The notes under the pieces are model-generated. The model saw only the letters and a list, made by a program, of their open reading frames with translations, was not told where the DNA came from and searched no databases. From CBDCWT01 sp965223305 (lineage in GTDB: Bacteria; Planctomycetota; Planctomycetia; Pirellulales; Pirellulaceae), in assembly GCA_965223305.1 (NCBI GenBank), contig CBDCWT010000069.1, forward strand, positions 1 to 45,527: a DNA stretch of 45,527 nt, read 5' to 3'. Shown one piece after another: positions 1 through 8,945 of the stretch. The position numbers were made by a program, and so were the translations under genes. Numbering within the stretch: position 1 is the first letter of the stretch; every line of letters starts with the position of its first letter.

Positions 1-948
1 CGTCGAAGACGAAAAAAGGACGGTGAACTCTTCATCCGGCTCGGGAAGGGTGTCGCCCGACACGGCGATGGTGATAAGTTTGGAATTTTCGCCGTCGGAC
101 AAGACCACTGATCCTTGCGGAAAACCGCCGACAAAGTCCATCGAGTCCGCCGGACTCGTTCCCGTCCCCACAACGGCGTAGTCGACGGAGAGCAACCCCG
201 CGATTCCCTCGCGAGCAGGTCGCCGTCGACGTCTCCGAACTCTACATCGGAGCTAGCGCCCGCACCGAGCAGTTGCCCGCTATCGATGAAACGGCCTTGG
301 CCGTCGTTCGTGAAGACTAGATTTCCCCGATCTAGATTCGCAATCAAGACGTCCAGATCGCCATCTCCGTCGAGGTCACCCAGCGCGACGTCTGTAGTGA
401 AGTGGTCGCCAAGACTTTGTCCGCTGTCTGCAAAAACTCCGTTTCCGTCGTTTACCAAAACTGAATTGCCGCCGACGGTGCTCAACGCGATGATGTCCAA
501 ATCCGCGTCATCGTCGACGTCCCCCAAAACAGTCGTTAGACCGACGTTAGCTAGACTTTGCCCGGTGTTAACAAAGGTTCCACCGGTATTCGTCCAAATT
601 TGTATGCCTAGTAGAGTTGCCAAAACGAGATCCAAGTCGCCGTCGCCGTCCAAGTCACCAAGCGACGAACTGATATTCGTATCGTCCCCGATGGACTGCC
701 CGGAATCGACAAATGTGCCGCTGCCGAAATAGACTCGTTGTCGAAACTGCCAAACACGAGAGTTCGCCGCCATCCCATCACTGTCTCGAATGGCCTCGGT
801 GACGCTGGCTTGGACGGTCTCACCCGGTAAGAACGGGATGCTTCCTGGGGACGATGGACCTAACGAGATCGTTCTGCCGGCCGCTGTTATTGTTGAGCCA
901 TATTGCGGTACAATGGGTAATCCACCTCCCGGCACCACAATCCGAACA
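1..948 (-). pseudogene. Decayed FG-GAP / Calx-beta surface protein, partial
   Basis: Read on the minus strand from about 945 down to 200, one frame encodes an Ig-like segment ending VWQFRQ followed by FG-GAP (VCBS-type) repeats with calcium-binding LGDLDGDGDLDLV-type loops. Near 200-230 the FG-GAP repeat is cut short, and a Calx-beta domain (DYAVVGTGTSPADSMDFVGG ... PEPDEEFTV) continues in a different frame to the window edge, so there has been a deletion with frameshift. At the 5' side an in-frame TGA near 948 precedes the homology and no start or signal peptide is visible. The domain order and wording match the intact giant protein at 25376-29029, so this is very probably a degraded paralogue. 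The 3' part lies outside the window. Family function: extracellular adhesion or substrate-binding repeats. Confidence 0.7.
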
Positions 949-1051
949 AGTCAACTTCGGCGATTTGTTTCGAACTGCGAGCTTGTCGGGGCAGTCGCTA
1001 AAGTCCGGGCTAGCAATCGCAGCTGTGTTTTGCATCGCGGAGGCATCACCA

Positions 1052-1678
1052 TTGATCCTTAGAACTACTTTAGTCATCGCGGCCATCGCAACTTCGTTAT
1101 TCTTCGTACCGATCGCGAACGCCGCATTGATCTATGACCTTGCAGACTACCCTGCACATCAGAACGGCCACTCGTTATCTGGGACTATTACCACAACAGA
1201 CACGGCGCCCGACGACGGCCAGCTGATGGCTACGGAGATCTTAGCCTGGGAATTTGAAATCATCGGTCCTCATGGTTTCGGTGGTGCGCTGTCAGACCCG
1301 AACTCGCACACAAGCGGTACCGGAGTCATGATTACGCCCACGGAGATTATCCTACCCTATCCACCGATAACCTTTTTCGGAGTTTACGGCTTTACACTGC
1401 GCACCGATGATGGGACTTTGGATTATGTCCGCGCGCATGATCCGTTTGGTGTGGGATTCTTCAACTGGTACCGCGCGTATCGCCACCCTGAACCGGACCC
1501 CTGGTTCGCCGACGCCCCTCTCATGAACAATGCTCCGCCCAACCATGAGACTGCACCGTGGGTCGTAGCAACCCGGGTTCCGGAGCCGTCAGGTTTCATG
1601 CTTGTGTGCTCTTTGGCTGGCGCTGTCCTCTTTCGTCGGTCACTCAGAAAGCTCGCCCGGAATGGTCGATCGACGTAG
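1052..1678 (+). CDS. PEP-CTERM sorting-domain protein, exported
   Basis: This 208-aa protein of unknown function carries an export signal and a C-terminal sorting tag. I chose TTG at 1052 because GGAGG lies at 1038-1042, 9 nt upstream, and because this start places a textbook signal peptide (hydrophobic residues 7-21, cleavage after IANA at 24) at the N-terminus; the open frame extends upstream to 854, but that part is not needed. At residues 176-197 comes VPEPSGFMLV, a hydrophobic helix and then a basic tail (RRSLRKLARNGR), the tripartite PEP-CTERM signal recognised by exosortase-type sorting. The body (residues 25-175) matches no family I know. The upstream neighbour on the opposite strand is a decayed FG-GAP gene. 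Expected location: cell surface or exopolysaccharide matrix. Confidence 0.75.
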   Translation: MILRTTLVIAAIATSLFFVPIANAALIYDLADYPAHQNGHSLSGTITTTDTAPDDGQLMATEILAWEFEIIGPHGFGGALSDPNSHTSGTGVMITPTEIILPYPPITFFGVYGFTLRTDDGTLDYVRAHDPFGVGFFNWYRAYRHPEPDPWFADAPLMNNAPPNHETAPWVVATRVPEPSGFMLVCSLAGAVLFRRSLRKLARNGRST

Positions 1679-1680
1679 CA

Positions 1681-1709
1681 GGCAAATCTTGTTTGAACAA
1701 GCTGCCGGC
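1681..1709 (+). terminator. Weak hairpin after the PEP-CTERM gene
   Basis: CTTGTT-TG-AACAAG forms a 6-bp stem, with GGC/GCC extending it further out, directly after the stop codon at 1678. There is no clear T-run, so it is only a possible transcription end. Confidence 0.25.
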
Positions 1710-1791
1710 CAGAATCTCACTTCCATAGTGGCGTCACGGCTTACATGGACACGTCGTCTGTTGATTGTTGCTGGGCGGTCGCAGCGCTTAG

Positions 1792-1965
1792 CCCGGATTA
1801 TTCATGAAGATCGTGGCGAGAGGTTGTAAGTACGTTCGTGGCAAGGAAGGCGAGCAATTCTTCCGCAGGCGTATTGAAGCAATACGTCGAGGGAGAATTG
1901 TGAAGCATGACGAAGCCACGGATGGACTTACGACCTCGCAGCAGATCGCTCATGAATAATTCGGG
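1792..1965 (+). mobile_element. 174-bp palindromic MITE, copy 1
   Basis: The ends are imperfect inverted repeats (CCCGGATTATTCATGAA at the left; the reverse complement of the right end begins CCCGAATTATTCATGAG), and the similarity continues inward for about 50 bp on each side. The centre contains a second palindrome, CGTATTG-aag-CAATACG. The element is flanked by the direct repeat TTAG (1788-1791 and 1966-1969), as expected for a 4-bp target duplication. It has no coding capacity. A second copy, inverted and differing at one base, sits at 30338-30511. The end sequence resembles IS1380-family ends (CC..GATT), and an IS1380 transposase remnant is present at about 29421-29612, so IS1380-type mobilisation is a reasonable inference. 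Confidence 0.88.
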
Positions 1966-2061
1966 TTAGAATGTACCAACGCCAGTACAGAGCGCTAACC
2001 AACGAACGTGGTGCGTGTCGACCGTCTGTTAGGTCGCAAACCACGCAGTTGTCCCAACGGG

Positions 2062-3759
2062 CTATTTGGCGCCCCGCTGGTCAATCGCCAGTTGACGGGC
2101 GGCTTCAAATTCGTCTCCCGGGTTCCAGGCTGGCATAGTGTCTTGCTGCGCCGCTCGCAGGCCAACATAGAACAGCAATTGGGCATCCGCGATCGCGCCG
2201 CTGAGATCCCAGTCGTCGCTGTATTCATCGCTTTGCTGATGATAGTGGGTCGCTTCCCAATCTTCACGTCGCTGCTGGCCCCAGCCCGGCGGTCTGCCGA
2301 TAACGTCGATGCCGGCGTGCAAGTAGACACCCGGAATGCCGACTTTGGCCAGGCTGAATTGGTCTGACCTGTAATAGAAACCGCGATCGGGAAAGCGATC
2401 GGGCGTCACATACCGTTCTTGCCAAGACGCAATCGCACCAACCAGAGAATCCAAATTTGATTTCCCCAACCCAATCACGTTGACATCGCGCGTTCGACCG
2501 TAGAAATTCAACCCGTCGATGTTCATTACCGCCGCCAGGTAGCCCGCCGGCGACGGCGGGTGTGCGGCGAGGTATTCAGAGCCAAGCAATCCTTGTTCTT
2601 CGGCTCCCACAGCAGCGAACAGTATCGAACGCGCGGGCCGTTTGGGCAGTTGTGTGTACGCTCTGGCGGTCGCCAACAGGGCTGCTACGCCAGATGCGTT
2701 GTCAATCGCGCCGTTGTAGATATTGTCGCCCCGGTCGTCGCGTTCAGCGGACATACCGATATGGTCATGATGCGCCATGTAAACGACCATCTCCTGCTTC
2801 AGCTTCGGGTCGCTGCCTTCAAGCATGCCAATCACATTGGCCGTCTTCATTTTGCGCGATTCACATCGCAAATCGATCGACAGCGTTGTGCCCAGCGGAA
2901 CCGGGTGGAACTCTCGTTTCTCGGCAGAGGCGCGAAGTTTGTCGAGATCATGTCCGCTCAACTTCGCCAGCCGACGCGCCGCATTTTCGGTAAGCCATCC
3001 GTTCATCTCGTCGCGCGGCCCCTCATGCTGCTCCAGTTCAAATTCTTCGCCTGCCCAAGACGTCTGCACAACCTGGTAGGGATAGCCGGCGGACGCCGTC
3101 GTGTGAATGATGATCGCGCCTGCGGCGCCCACCTTTGCGGCCATGGCATATTTGTAGTCCCAACGACCGTAGTACAAGCGACGTTTACCCGCAAACAGTT
3201 CGGGGTCACTGGACGGGTCATTGTTCATCATCAATAGCAATTTGCCCTTCAGGTCAACGCCCTTGTAGTCGTCCCAGTTGTACTCGGGGGCGACAATTCC
3301 ATAACCAACGAAAACGACTTCCGCGTCGCGAAAGCCGAGTTGTTTGGCGGGGCGACCGGCGTTGGCCATGAAATCGACTGAGTACTTCAACTCCAGCGAT
3401 TCGCCGCCCTTGCGAAACGCAATTCTCGCTGGCGGATGCGTTTTCGTTGCAATCAGCGGAACCGGTTGATGCCAACTTCCGTCGCCAGCCGCTGGCTTCA
3501 AACCAAGTGCCTCGAATTGCGTTGCAATGTATCGCTGAGCCAACTGATCGCCACGAGTCCCTGGACCGCGACCTTCCAGCAGGTCATCGGCCAAGAACCG
3601 AATGTGGGCACGCAGCGCTGCATCGCTGATGGCTTCCGCCGCCTTCTGTTCAGCTGCATTGGGCGCGTCGATTTCCTGCAAGGCACTGCTGGAGGATGAA
3701 ACAAACAGAGCCGAGCTGACGTGAATCACCGAGATTGCGGCAAGAGTGGACAATCGCAA
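2062..3759 (-). CDS. Exported M28-family zinc aminopeptidase with PA domain
   Basis: This 565-aa M28 metallopeptidase should cleave N-terminal residues from peptides using two zinc ions. The start is TTG at 3759, with AAGGAG (complement of 3767-3772) 7 nt upstream; upstream ATGs would add a non-signal extension. Residues 1-25 form a signal peptide. Residues 120-260 (GYGIVAPEYNWDDYKGVDLK ... AAKVGAAGAIIIHT) are a protease-associated insert. The metal-binding pattern is complete: HHDH at 330-333, IDNASG at 352-357, AEEQGLLGS at 386-394, NIDG at 413 and YHQQSDEY at about 506. The gene stands alone, transcribed away from the HD gene region. Expected location: periplasm or cell surface. Nothing in the frame indicates damage. 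Confidence 0.93.
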   Translation of the reverse strand: MRLSTLAAISVIHVSSALFVSSSSSALQEIDAPNAAEQKAAEAISDAALRAHIRFLADDLLEGRGPGTRGDQLAQRYIATQFEALGLKPAAGDGSWHQPVPLIATKTHPPARIAFRKGGESLELKYSVDFMANAGRPAKQLGFRDAEVVFVGYGIVAPEYNWDDYKGVDLKGKLLLMMNNDPSSDPELFAGKRRLYYGRWDYKYAMAAKVGAAGAIIIHTTASAGYPYQVVQTSWAGEEFELEQHEGPRDEMNGWLTENAARRLAKLSGHDLDKLRASAEKREFHPVPLGTTLSIDLRCESRKMKTANVIGMLEGSDPKLKQEMVVYMAHHDHIGMSAERDDRGDNIYNGAIDNASGVAALLATARAYTQLPKRPARSILFAAVGAEEQGLLGSEYLAAHPPSPAGYLAAVMNIDGLNFYGRTRDVNVIGLGKSNLDSLVGAIASWQERYVTPDRFPDRGFYYRSDQFSLAKVGIPGVYLHAGIDVIGRPPGWGQQRREDWEATHYHQQSDEYSDDWDLSGAIADAQLLFYVGLRAAQQDTMPAWNPGDEFEAARQLAIDQRGAK

Positions 3760-4247
3760 CGTATGTCTCCTTGCAGTGCAACGAAAGTTGGGCCCACGGA
3801 CGGGCTGCCAGACCACCACGGCTCGGCAGTTTAACATGCTCGGCAATTGATTGCGCGGCCAAGGGGCGTAGCTTCCAGCCTTCGACTCCGTCCCAACAAG
3901 TCATAAGTGTTGCGGGACTTCCCCGAAAATCGGGTCTGACGATTTAGCCGATATTGGGCAGAGCAGAGGTATTGGCTGCTCCCCAAGCGGCCCACAGGTG
4001 ACAGGCAGGGACGCCAAGCGTCGGGATCTGCGGTGTCCGTTCGGCTGCCGGAAGCACCATCATCGAGAACACGGCAACCGGCGTAGCGCGAGTTATTCCG
4101 GAACCCGCCAGGGCCGTGAGCAGAAGAAACTGCACAACCAACGGCGCTCACGAAGCGCGGCTCATGGCTTTGATCGCGCAAGATGATGCAGCATGATTTG
4201 GTTGTTGGCCGACGCGTCGAAATTGATGGAACCGACGCTCCCGCCTA
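3760..4247. other. Intergenic region with no convincing gene
   Basis: This gap of nearly 490 bp lies between the start of the M28 gene and the end of the HD gene. A 65-codon open frame on the minus strand (3944-4141) would begin VVQFLLLTALAGSGITRA and end in a Trp/Ala-rich tail. It has no recognisable family and no Shine-Dalgarno sequence, so I do not call it. From 4207 the sequence belongs to the segment repeated at 18779. Confidence 0.4.
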
Positions 4248-4593
4248 CTACCACTTCAAGATGCCGCGAGTTACTTGAATTCCACCAACCAACGTGGAGC
4301 CGCCATAGTCTTTGGCCAGACGCAGCAGTGCTTGGTGAAAGCCGCAGTTCGCAAACGCTGCTTCCACCGCGGCTACGTTCGAGCGACTCATTCCTTTTCG
4401 TACCCAACCTTTCGTAGCGTCGATCCAGTCGGCTTTGCGGCAGGCTTCGATAACGCGTTCGTGCGGTCCGCGATACCGAAAAACCTTGTGGTGCCAGTGG
4501 ATGATGCCTCGAAGCAGCTCAATCTCGAGACCCCAGCCGTACTTCTCGTTGTCAGCCAGCACGGCAGCCTCGGAAGGTTCGAGATACGCCAGC
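4207..4593. repeat. Parent segment 1 of a collapsed duplication
   Basis: This segment covers the 3' two-thirds of the HD gene and matches 18779-19165 with scattered substitutions (roughly 95% identity by eye). The match ends at GCCAGC in both copies. In the copy the next bases match 6313-6372, inside the glucosidase gene, in the same order and orientation. Confidence 0.85.
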
Positions 4594-4814
4594 TCACGAT
4601 CCGTCCAGAGACCGATGTCGTGGTAGACTATCGCTGTCTCAACAGCCTTTTCCACGTCCGGGTCCTGCTCAAGAAAGTGCATCGCGTAAGTCACCGTGCG
4701 ATAGACGTGGTTCCGATATCCAGCGTAGTCATCGCCAATGACTTCGCGATACGGCGCAAGCAGCTCCTCGATTCGGGAACGCTCGGTTATGACCTGGATA
4801 GTTGATCTGGGCAT
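4248..4814 (-). CDS. HD-domain metal-dependent phosphohydrolase
   Basis: This 188-aa soluble protein shows the HD-superfamily metal-binding pattern: NHVYR (His36), YHDIG (His65-Asp66), a histidine-rich IIHWHHK stretch (106-109) and KADWID (Asp119, Asp122). Proteins of this fold hydrolyse phosphomonoesters or phosphodiesters, often of nucleotides; the substrate cannot be told from sequence. The ATG at 4814 starts the only frame containing the whole domain; no strong Shine-Dalgarno sequence is visible. The gene seems intact. A second copy at 18820-19134 keeps only the C-terminal half (from residue 87 onward) and lacks the catalytic HD pair, so this copy must be the functional one. Confidence 0.8.
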   Translation of the reverse strand: MPRSTIQVITERSRIEELLAPYREVIGDDYAGYRNHVYRTVTYAMHFLEQDPDVEKAVETAIVYHDIGLWTDRELAYLEPSEAAVLADNEKYGWGLEIELLRGIIHWHHKVFRYRGPHERVIEACRKADWIDATKGWVRKGMSRSNVAAVEAAFANCGFHQALLRLAKDYGGSTLVGGIQVTRGILKW

Positions 4815-5153
4815 CGGTTTACCAATACTTCATGGACAACGCTAGGGCAACGAGAGCGACAACACACCGATGAGAGAGCACCATTCTTACTCCGAGCGAG
4901 GTTAGACCAGTGGAAGGTCAGCTCCGTGCGAATGGCTCTAGTTGTTCGTTGACGCCCGTCTCGGACGAGCAGAGTCAAAACATGGAAATGCTAACTGTCC
5001 AACACAACTCGAGTTGTGTCAACCGAAAGAACATTCATGTCGACCGGGCAACTGGGCGTCCTCGGCACGGTTGTTGTCACGCTCGACACCTAGCGAAGGC
5101 TGTGAGATATTGCAGTCGGTCTCTGCGCAACCCACCGCCTAAGAGCTACCGCT
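4815..5153. other. Intergenic region with no feature recognised
   Basis: This stretch of about 340 bp separates the HD gene from the dehydrogenase remnant. It holds only short open frames with atypical composition (Cys/His/Arg-rich). I see no terminator, repeat or motif. It probably holds the promoter of the minus-strand HD gene and of the plus-strand genes. Confidence 0.4.
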
Positions 5154-5300
5154 ATGCGTGCGCTTGCTGCTTTCCCCGACTTAGGCAAAGCCCGCGTCAT
5201 TGATGTCGATGAGCCCACGGTCACCGTGTCTGATGAGGTGAAGCTGTGCTCGCGCAAGCGTAGGCATCGCGAACTCTTGACATTCAATCACGCCATTAAC
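5154..5300 (+). pseudogene. N-terminal remnant of a zinc-type glucose/alcohol dehydrogenase
   Basis: From ATG 5154 the frame reads MRALAAFPDLGKARVIDVDE, then TVTVSDEVKL, which is the start of the glucose 1-dehydrogenase-like branch of medium-chain zinc dehydrogenases. The next expected stretch (VGICGTDRE) is present only in pieces: VGI is encoded in another frame around 5259, the CGTD zinc-ligand block is missing, and RELLTF follows. Nothing else of the usual roughly 350-aa enzyme remains before the glucosidase start at 5311. The remnant therefore lost its catalytic domain, probably by deletion. Its place directly before a glucosidase suggests a former sugar-oxidation pair (inference). Confidence 0.55.
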
Positions 5301-5310
5301 TTCTTCGAAC

Positions 5311-7977
5311 ATGACCGAACACCACACTGCCGAACACCACCGCCTTGCCGAAGACAAAGCCCGCAGGAGGAATTGGAAGCGCTGGGGGCCCTACCTCTCC
5401 GAGCGCCAGTGGGGCACCGTCCGCGAGGACTACTCGGACAGCAGCGACTCCTGGCGGTACTTCCCGCATGAGCACGCCCGAAGCCGCGCCTACCGCTGGG
5501 GCGAAGACGGGCTGATGGGTTTTTGCGACCGCCAGTGCAGACTCTGCTACTCGATCGCCGTGTGGAATGGAAAAGACCCGATCCTAAAGGAGCGCCTTTT
5601 CGGCCTGACCGGGCCCGAGGGCAACCACGGCGAAGACGTCAAAGAGTGCTACTACTACCTCGACTCCACGCCAACGCACAGCTACGCCAAGGCATTGTAT
5701 CGTTACCCACAAGCGGAGTTCCCCTACAAGCAGCTGGTCGAAGAGAACGCCCGTCGCGACAAGACCAGCCGCGAGTTCGAGCTGATCGACACCGGCGTGT
5801 TCGACGACCGCCGCTACTTCGACGTAGTCACGGAGTACGCCAAGAGTGGCCCCAACGACCTGCTAGTTCGCACCACCATCACCAACCGTGGTCCGGAGGA
5901 GGCCGAGATCTGCCTGCTGCCCACCCTGTGGTTCCGCAACACCTGGGTCTGGGGCTGCAGACACGAGGGTTGCACCGTCAAGCCAACGCTCCTCGCGACC
6001 GGCGACGCGTCCCTGGACGCCGAGCACGAGTCCCTCGGCACGTTCCATGCCCACTTCGGCCGGCACCCCGACGGCCAGCCCTACGAAGTGCTGTATACCG
6101 AGAACGAAACCAACAGCGAGGCGCTCTTCGGCACGCCGCAATACACGCCGTATGTGAAGGACGCCTTCCACCGCTACGTGATCAACGGTGAGAAGGAAGC
6201 CGTGAATCCCCAGCAACGCGGGACCAAGGCGGCCGGGCTATACAGGCTGACCGTTGCGCCGGGGGCGAGCCGATCGGTCGATTTCCGGCTGTCGCACGAA
6301 GACGAGGCGCCGGCGGAAGCCTTCGGCGAAGGGTTCGATTCGGAGTTCAGCCGGCGCCTCGCTGAGGCGGACGCGTTTTACGATCACGTGATCGGCCCTC
6401 ACGCCGACGAGCAGCAACGCAGCATCTCGCGCCAGGCGCACGCCGGCCTCAACTGGACCAAGCAGTTCTACCACTACATTGTCCAGGACTGGCTCGACGG
6501 CGATGAAGCGATCAACAAGCCGCCGCCCGAGCGGCGCCGTGGCCGCAACCACCAGTGGGGCCACCTCTACGCTCGCGACGTGCTGAGCATGCCTGACAAG
6601 TGGGAATACCCCTGGTTCGCTGCTTGGGACCTAGCCTTCCACATGATCCCGCACTGCCGGACCGACCCGGAGTTCGCCAAGAAGCAGCTGCTGGTGCTGC
6701 TGCGCGAGTGGTACATGCACCCAAACGGCCAGCTGCCGGCCTACGAATTCGCTTTCTACGACGTCAACCCACCGGTCCACGCCTGGGCCTGCCTTCGCGT
6801 ATATCAGCTGACCGGCGGCGACGACCGCGACTTCCTCGCCAAGTGCTTTCAGCGGCTGCTGCTGAACTTCACCTGGTGGGTCAACCGCGTCGACGAGAAC
6901 GGCGACAACGTCTTCGCCGGCGGGTTCCTAGGCCTCGACAACATCGGCCTGTTCGACCGCTCCAAAGGGCTGCCGCACGGCGCCACGCTGGAGCAGGCTG
7001 ACGGCACAGCTTGGATGGCGTTCTACTGTGGCACGATGCTGTCGATCGCCCTGGAACTGGCCCGCGAGGTCGCCACCTACGAAGACATGGCTTCGAAGTT
7101 CCTCGATCACTACGTCCGAATCGCCGATGCTATCAACAACCGTGGCGGCGCTGGGCTCTGGGACGACGAACAAGGCCTCTACTTCGATCAGCTGCACATC
7201 GACGGCCGCACCGAACCGATGCGGGTCCGCTCCCTAGTTGGCCTCCTGCCGTTGATCGCGGTAGTAGTGCTCGACGAGTCGCTTGTCGCGAGCCTACCCG
7301 CGTTCAGTAACAGGCTGGAGTGGTTCCTCAAGTACCGTCACGACTTGGCCGGGCAAATCTCGCTGGCCGAGTCTACCGAAGGCTGCCGCAAGCTGCTGCT
7401 CGCGATCCCCAATCGCGAGCGGCTCGAACGCGTGCTGACGGTCCTGCTCGACGAATCGGAATTCCTCTCCCCGTTCGGTGTCCGCTCGCTCTCAAAGCGG
7501 CACGAGCACGAGCCGTTTGAGCTTCCTATCCGCGGCAAGATCCACCGCATCGCCTACGTCGCCGGCGAGTCGGACAGCTACATGTTTGGCGGTAACAGCA
7601 ACTGGCGAGGACCTATTTGGTGGCCCACGAACTATGTGCTCATCGAAGCCCTCGAACGCTACCACGAATTCTACGGCGACGACTTTCGGGTGGAGTGCCC
7701 TGTGGGCTCCGGCCAAATGAAGAATCTCCACGACGTGGCACGTGAATTGAACGACCGGCTGACCAGCATCTTCCTCCCGGGTGGCCCTGACGGCGGGCGG
7801 CCCTGCCTCGGCACGACCTGCTGCCCCACCGGTTACTTCGACTGGCACGGCGAGGTGCTGTTCCACGAGTACTTCAACGGTGACACCGGCGAGGGCCTCG
7901 GCGCCTGCCATCAGACGGGCTGGACCGCCCTGGTGGCCAACTGCATCGAACGTCAAACCGGCCGGCACCCGAGTTGA
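5311..7977 (+). CDS. GH63-like glucosidase
   Basis: This 888-aa protein belongs to the bacterial glucosidase group related to glycoside hydrolase family 63 (mannosyl-oligosaccharide glucosidase fold). The N-terminal half (residues 10-330, with the motifs SDSWRYFPHEHARSRAYRWG and DRQCRLCYSIAVWNG) is a beta-sandwich region. The C-terminal half (about 380-880) is the (alpha/alpha)6 barrel, with KWEYPWFAAWDLAFHMIPH, GLDNIGLFDRS, NSNWRGPIWWPTN and a final FHEYFNGDTGEGLGA-HQTGWTAL, all typical. No signal peptide is visible, so it is probably cytoplasmic and acts on imported or storage glucosides; the substrate is unknown. Its GC content is visibly higher than that of its neighbours. The start at 5311 has no Shine-Dalgarno sequence. 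A 60-bp piece of this gene (6313-6372) reappears at 19164-19223. Confidence 0.88.
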   Translation: MTEHHTAEHHRLAEDKARRRNWKRWGPYLSERQWGTVREDYSDSSDSWRYFPHEHARSRAYRWGEDGLMGFCDRQCRLCYSIAVWNGKDPILKERLFGLTGPEGNHGEDVKECYYYLDSTPTHSYAKALYRYPQAEFPYKQLVEENARRDKTSREFELIDTGVFDDRRYFDVVTEYAKSGPNDLLVRTTITNRGPEEAEICLLPTLWFRNTWVWGCRHEGCTVKPTLLATGDASLDAEHESLGTFHAHFGRHPDGQPYEVLYTENETNSEALFGTPQYTPYVKDAFHRYVINGEKEAVNPQQRGTKAAGLYRLTVAPGASRSVDFRLSHEDEAPAEAFGEGFDSEFSRRLAEADAFYDHVIGPHADEQQRSISRQAHAGLNWTKQFYHYIVQDWLDGDEAINKPPPERRRGRNHQWGHLYARDVLSMPDKWEYPWFAAWDLAFHMIPHCRTDPEFAKKQLLVLLREWYMHPNGQLPAYEFAFYDVNPPVHAWACLRVYQLTGGDDRDFLAKCFQRLLLNFTWWVNRVDENGDNVFAGGFLGLDNIGLFDRSKGLPHGATLEQADGTAWMAFYCGTMLSIALELAREVATYEDMASKFLDHYVRIADAINNRGGAGLWDDEQGLYFDQLHIDGRTEPMRVRSLVGLLPLIAVVVLDESLVASLPAFSNRLEWFLKYRHDLAGQISLAESTEGCRKLLLAIPNRERLERVLTVLLDESEFLSPFGVRSLSKRHEHEPFELPIRGKIHRIAYVAGESDSYMFGGNSNWRGPIWWPTNYVLIEALERYHEFYGDDFRVECPVGSGQMKNLHDVARELNDRLTSIFLPGGPDGGRPCLGTTCCPTGYFDWHGEVLFHEYFNGDTGEGLGACHQTGWTALVANCIERQTGRHPS
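6313..6372. repeat. Parent segment 2 of a collapsed duplication
   Basis: Sixty bases inside the glucosidase gene, beginning GCGGAAGCCTTCGGCGAAGG, recur at 19164-19223 with one mismatch, directly after the copy of segment 4207-4593. Confidence 0.85.
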
Positions 7978-8208
7978 TGGGGCCATCCGCTTCCGCCAGG
8001 ATGCAATCGCTGACGATCGGTAACGGTCTATCAGAATCGGACACTCCGGCGCTCGCTCTGCTTCAACGGCTGCTTCTCCTTCCCTGACGCGATTTGAGGT
8101 CTATCGACCCTCTGTCGCGCGACCAGGATATCGAGGCAGCTCGCACATTCGAGCGCCGAACTACGTGCGACCTCGAGGAACTTCTTCCGGTCTCGCTTCG
8201 ACCATTTC
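7978..8208. other. Intergenic region after the glucosidase
   Basis: There is no gene here. Positions 8038-8058 (CGGACACTCCGGC then GCTCGCTC) recur at about 19219-19243 with a 3-base insertion, directly after the copy of 6313-6372. This makes it a possible third parent piece of the collapsed duplication. Confidence 0.45.
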
Positions 8209-8610
8209 CTACTGCGGCTGGTCTATTTGATTCTCATTTGCGGCACATTTCTCCCTGATCAACTGGATGCCCATTTCCAACGTGCGGTCACGAGTATCTC
8301 GGTAGTAGTCGGGGTCAATATCAACGACAACGTCCGGTGTAATGCCACGGCCATCCACCAACTTGCCAGTTGAAGTTTGAAAGACCCTTTCTGCCCACAG
8401 AAATCGCAGCTGACTTTCTTTCAGTGTGAGCATCTTCGAACTTACGGCACTGGCCGCCGTCGCGCAGTATCGAGAGCAGCGTCAAAGTCCGCATCATTGG
8501 CGTCCGCGAGCATCCAGTCTTCGTGAATCAACTGGCGAAACTGCTCAATGTCTGCGTGTGCTTGCTGGGACGTCAGCCGATGGGTGACGTCAATGTCCAA
8601 TGTTGACCGG
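8209..8610 (-). pseudogene. S41 (C-terminal processing) peptidase, internally deleted
   Basis: Two pieces of one S41-type serine peptidase lie side by side. Minus strand 8610-8442 reads DIDVTHRLTSQQAHADIEQF ... EDWMLADANDADFDAALDTA, which resembles the N-terminal helical region of this family, and ends at a stop at 8442. Minus strand 8433-8209 reads FLWAERVFQTSTGKLVDGRG then ITPDVVVDIDPDYYRDT, the C-terminal GRGI-PDVVV block that follows the catalytic core. The two lie in different frames and the catalytic Ser/Lys region of roughly 250-300 residues is absent. It is best explained by one internal deletion in a former secreted protease gene. Confidence 0.65.
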
Positions 8611-8945
8611 ACACTATCCACGGGGTTGACCTCTTGAGTTAAGCAGAATTGCCCACCGCAGAGTATTGCGATGCGAGTTAGCAAAATGCCGTTCGCGACG
8701 GGTGAAATCGCCCGATGCAGCGAAACTCCGCGAGTAGCCGCCTCAAAACGAGGACACTTCCACGGACCCGGCGGCGGCGACGACAATCGAAGGTTTGCGA
8801 AACACCACCTGATACAGCAGTACCGTCGAACAGGGTCCGACTGTGGGACGTAGTTTAGTAATACGGTCCATCAAAGATGATTCCCATGCGCAGACCGAGT
8901 TCGTCCCATTACGTGCGGGACTCGAGTTCGGGTAGAGGCTGAAAC
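8611..8945. other. Intergenic region with no feature recognised
   Basis: These roughly 335 bp precede the small membrane protein gene at 8946. Short open frames exist on both strands, but none has a recognisable domain or ribosome binding site. Confidence 0.4.

Noticed and set aside
5523..6191. 222-codon frame inside the glucosidase gene, and several others (6600-7001, 7492-7986)
   Set aside because: Out-of-frame shadows of a GC-rich gene, with Arg/Pro/Ala-rich composition.
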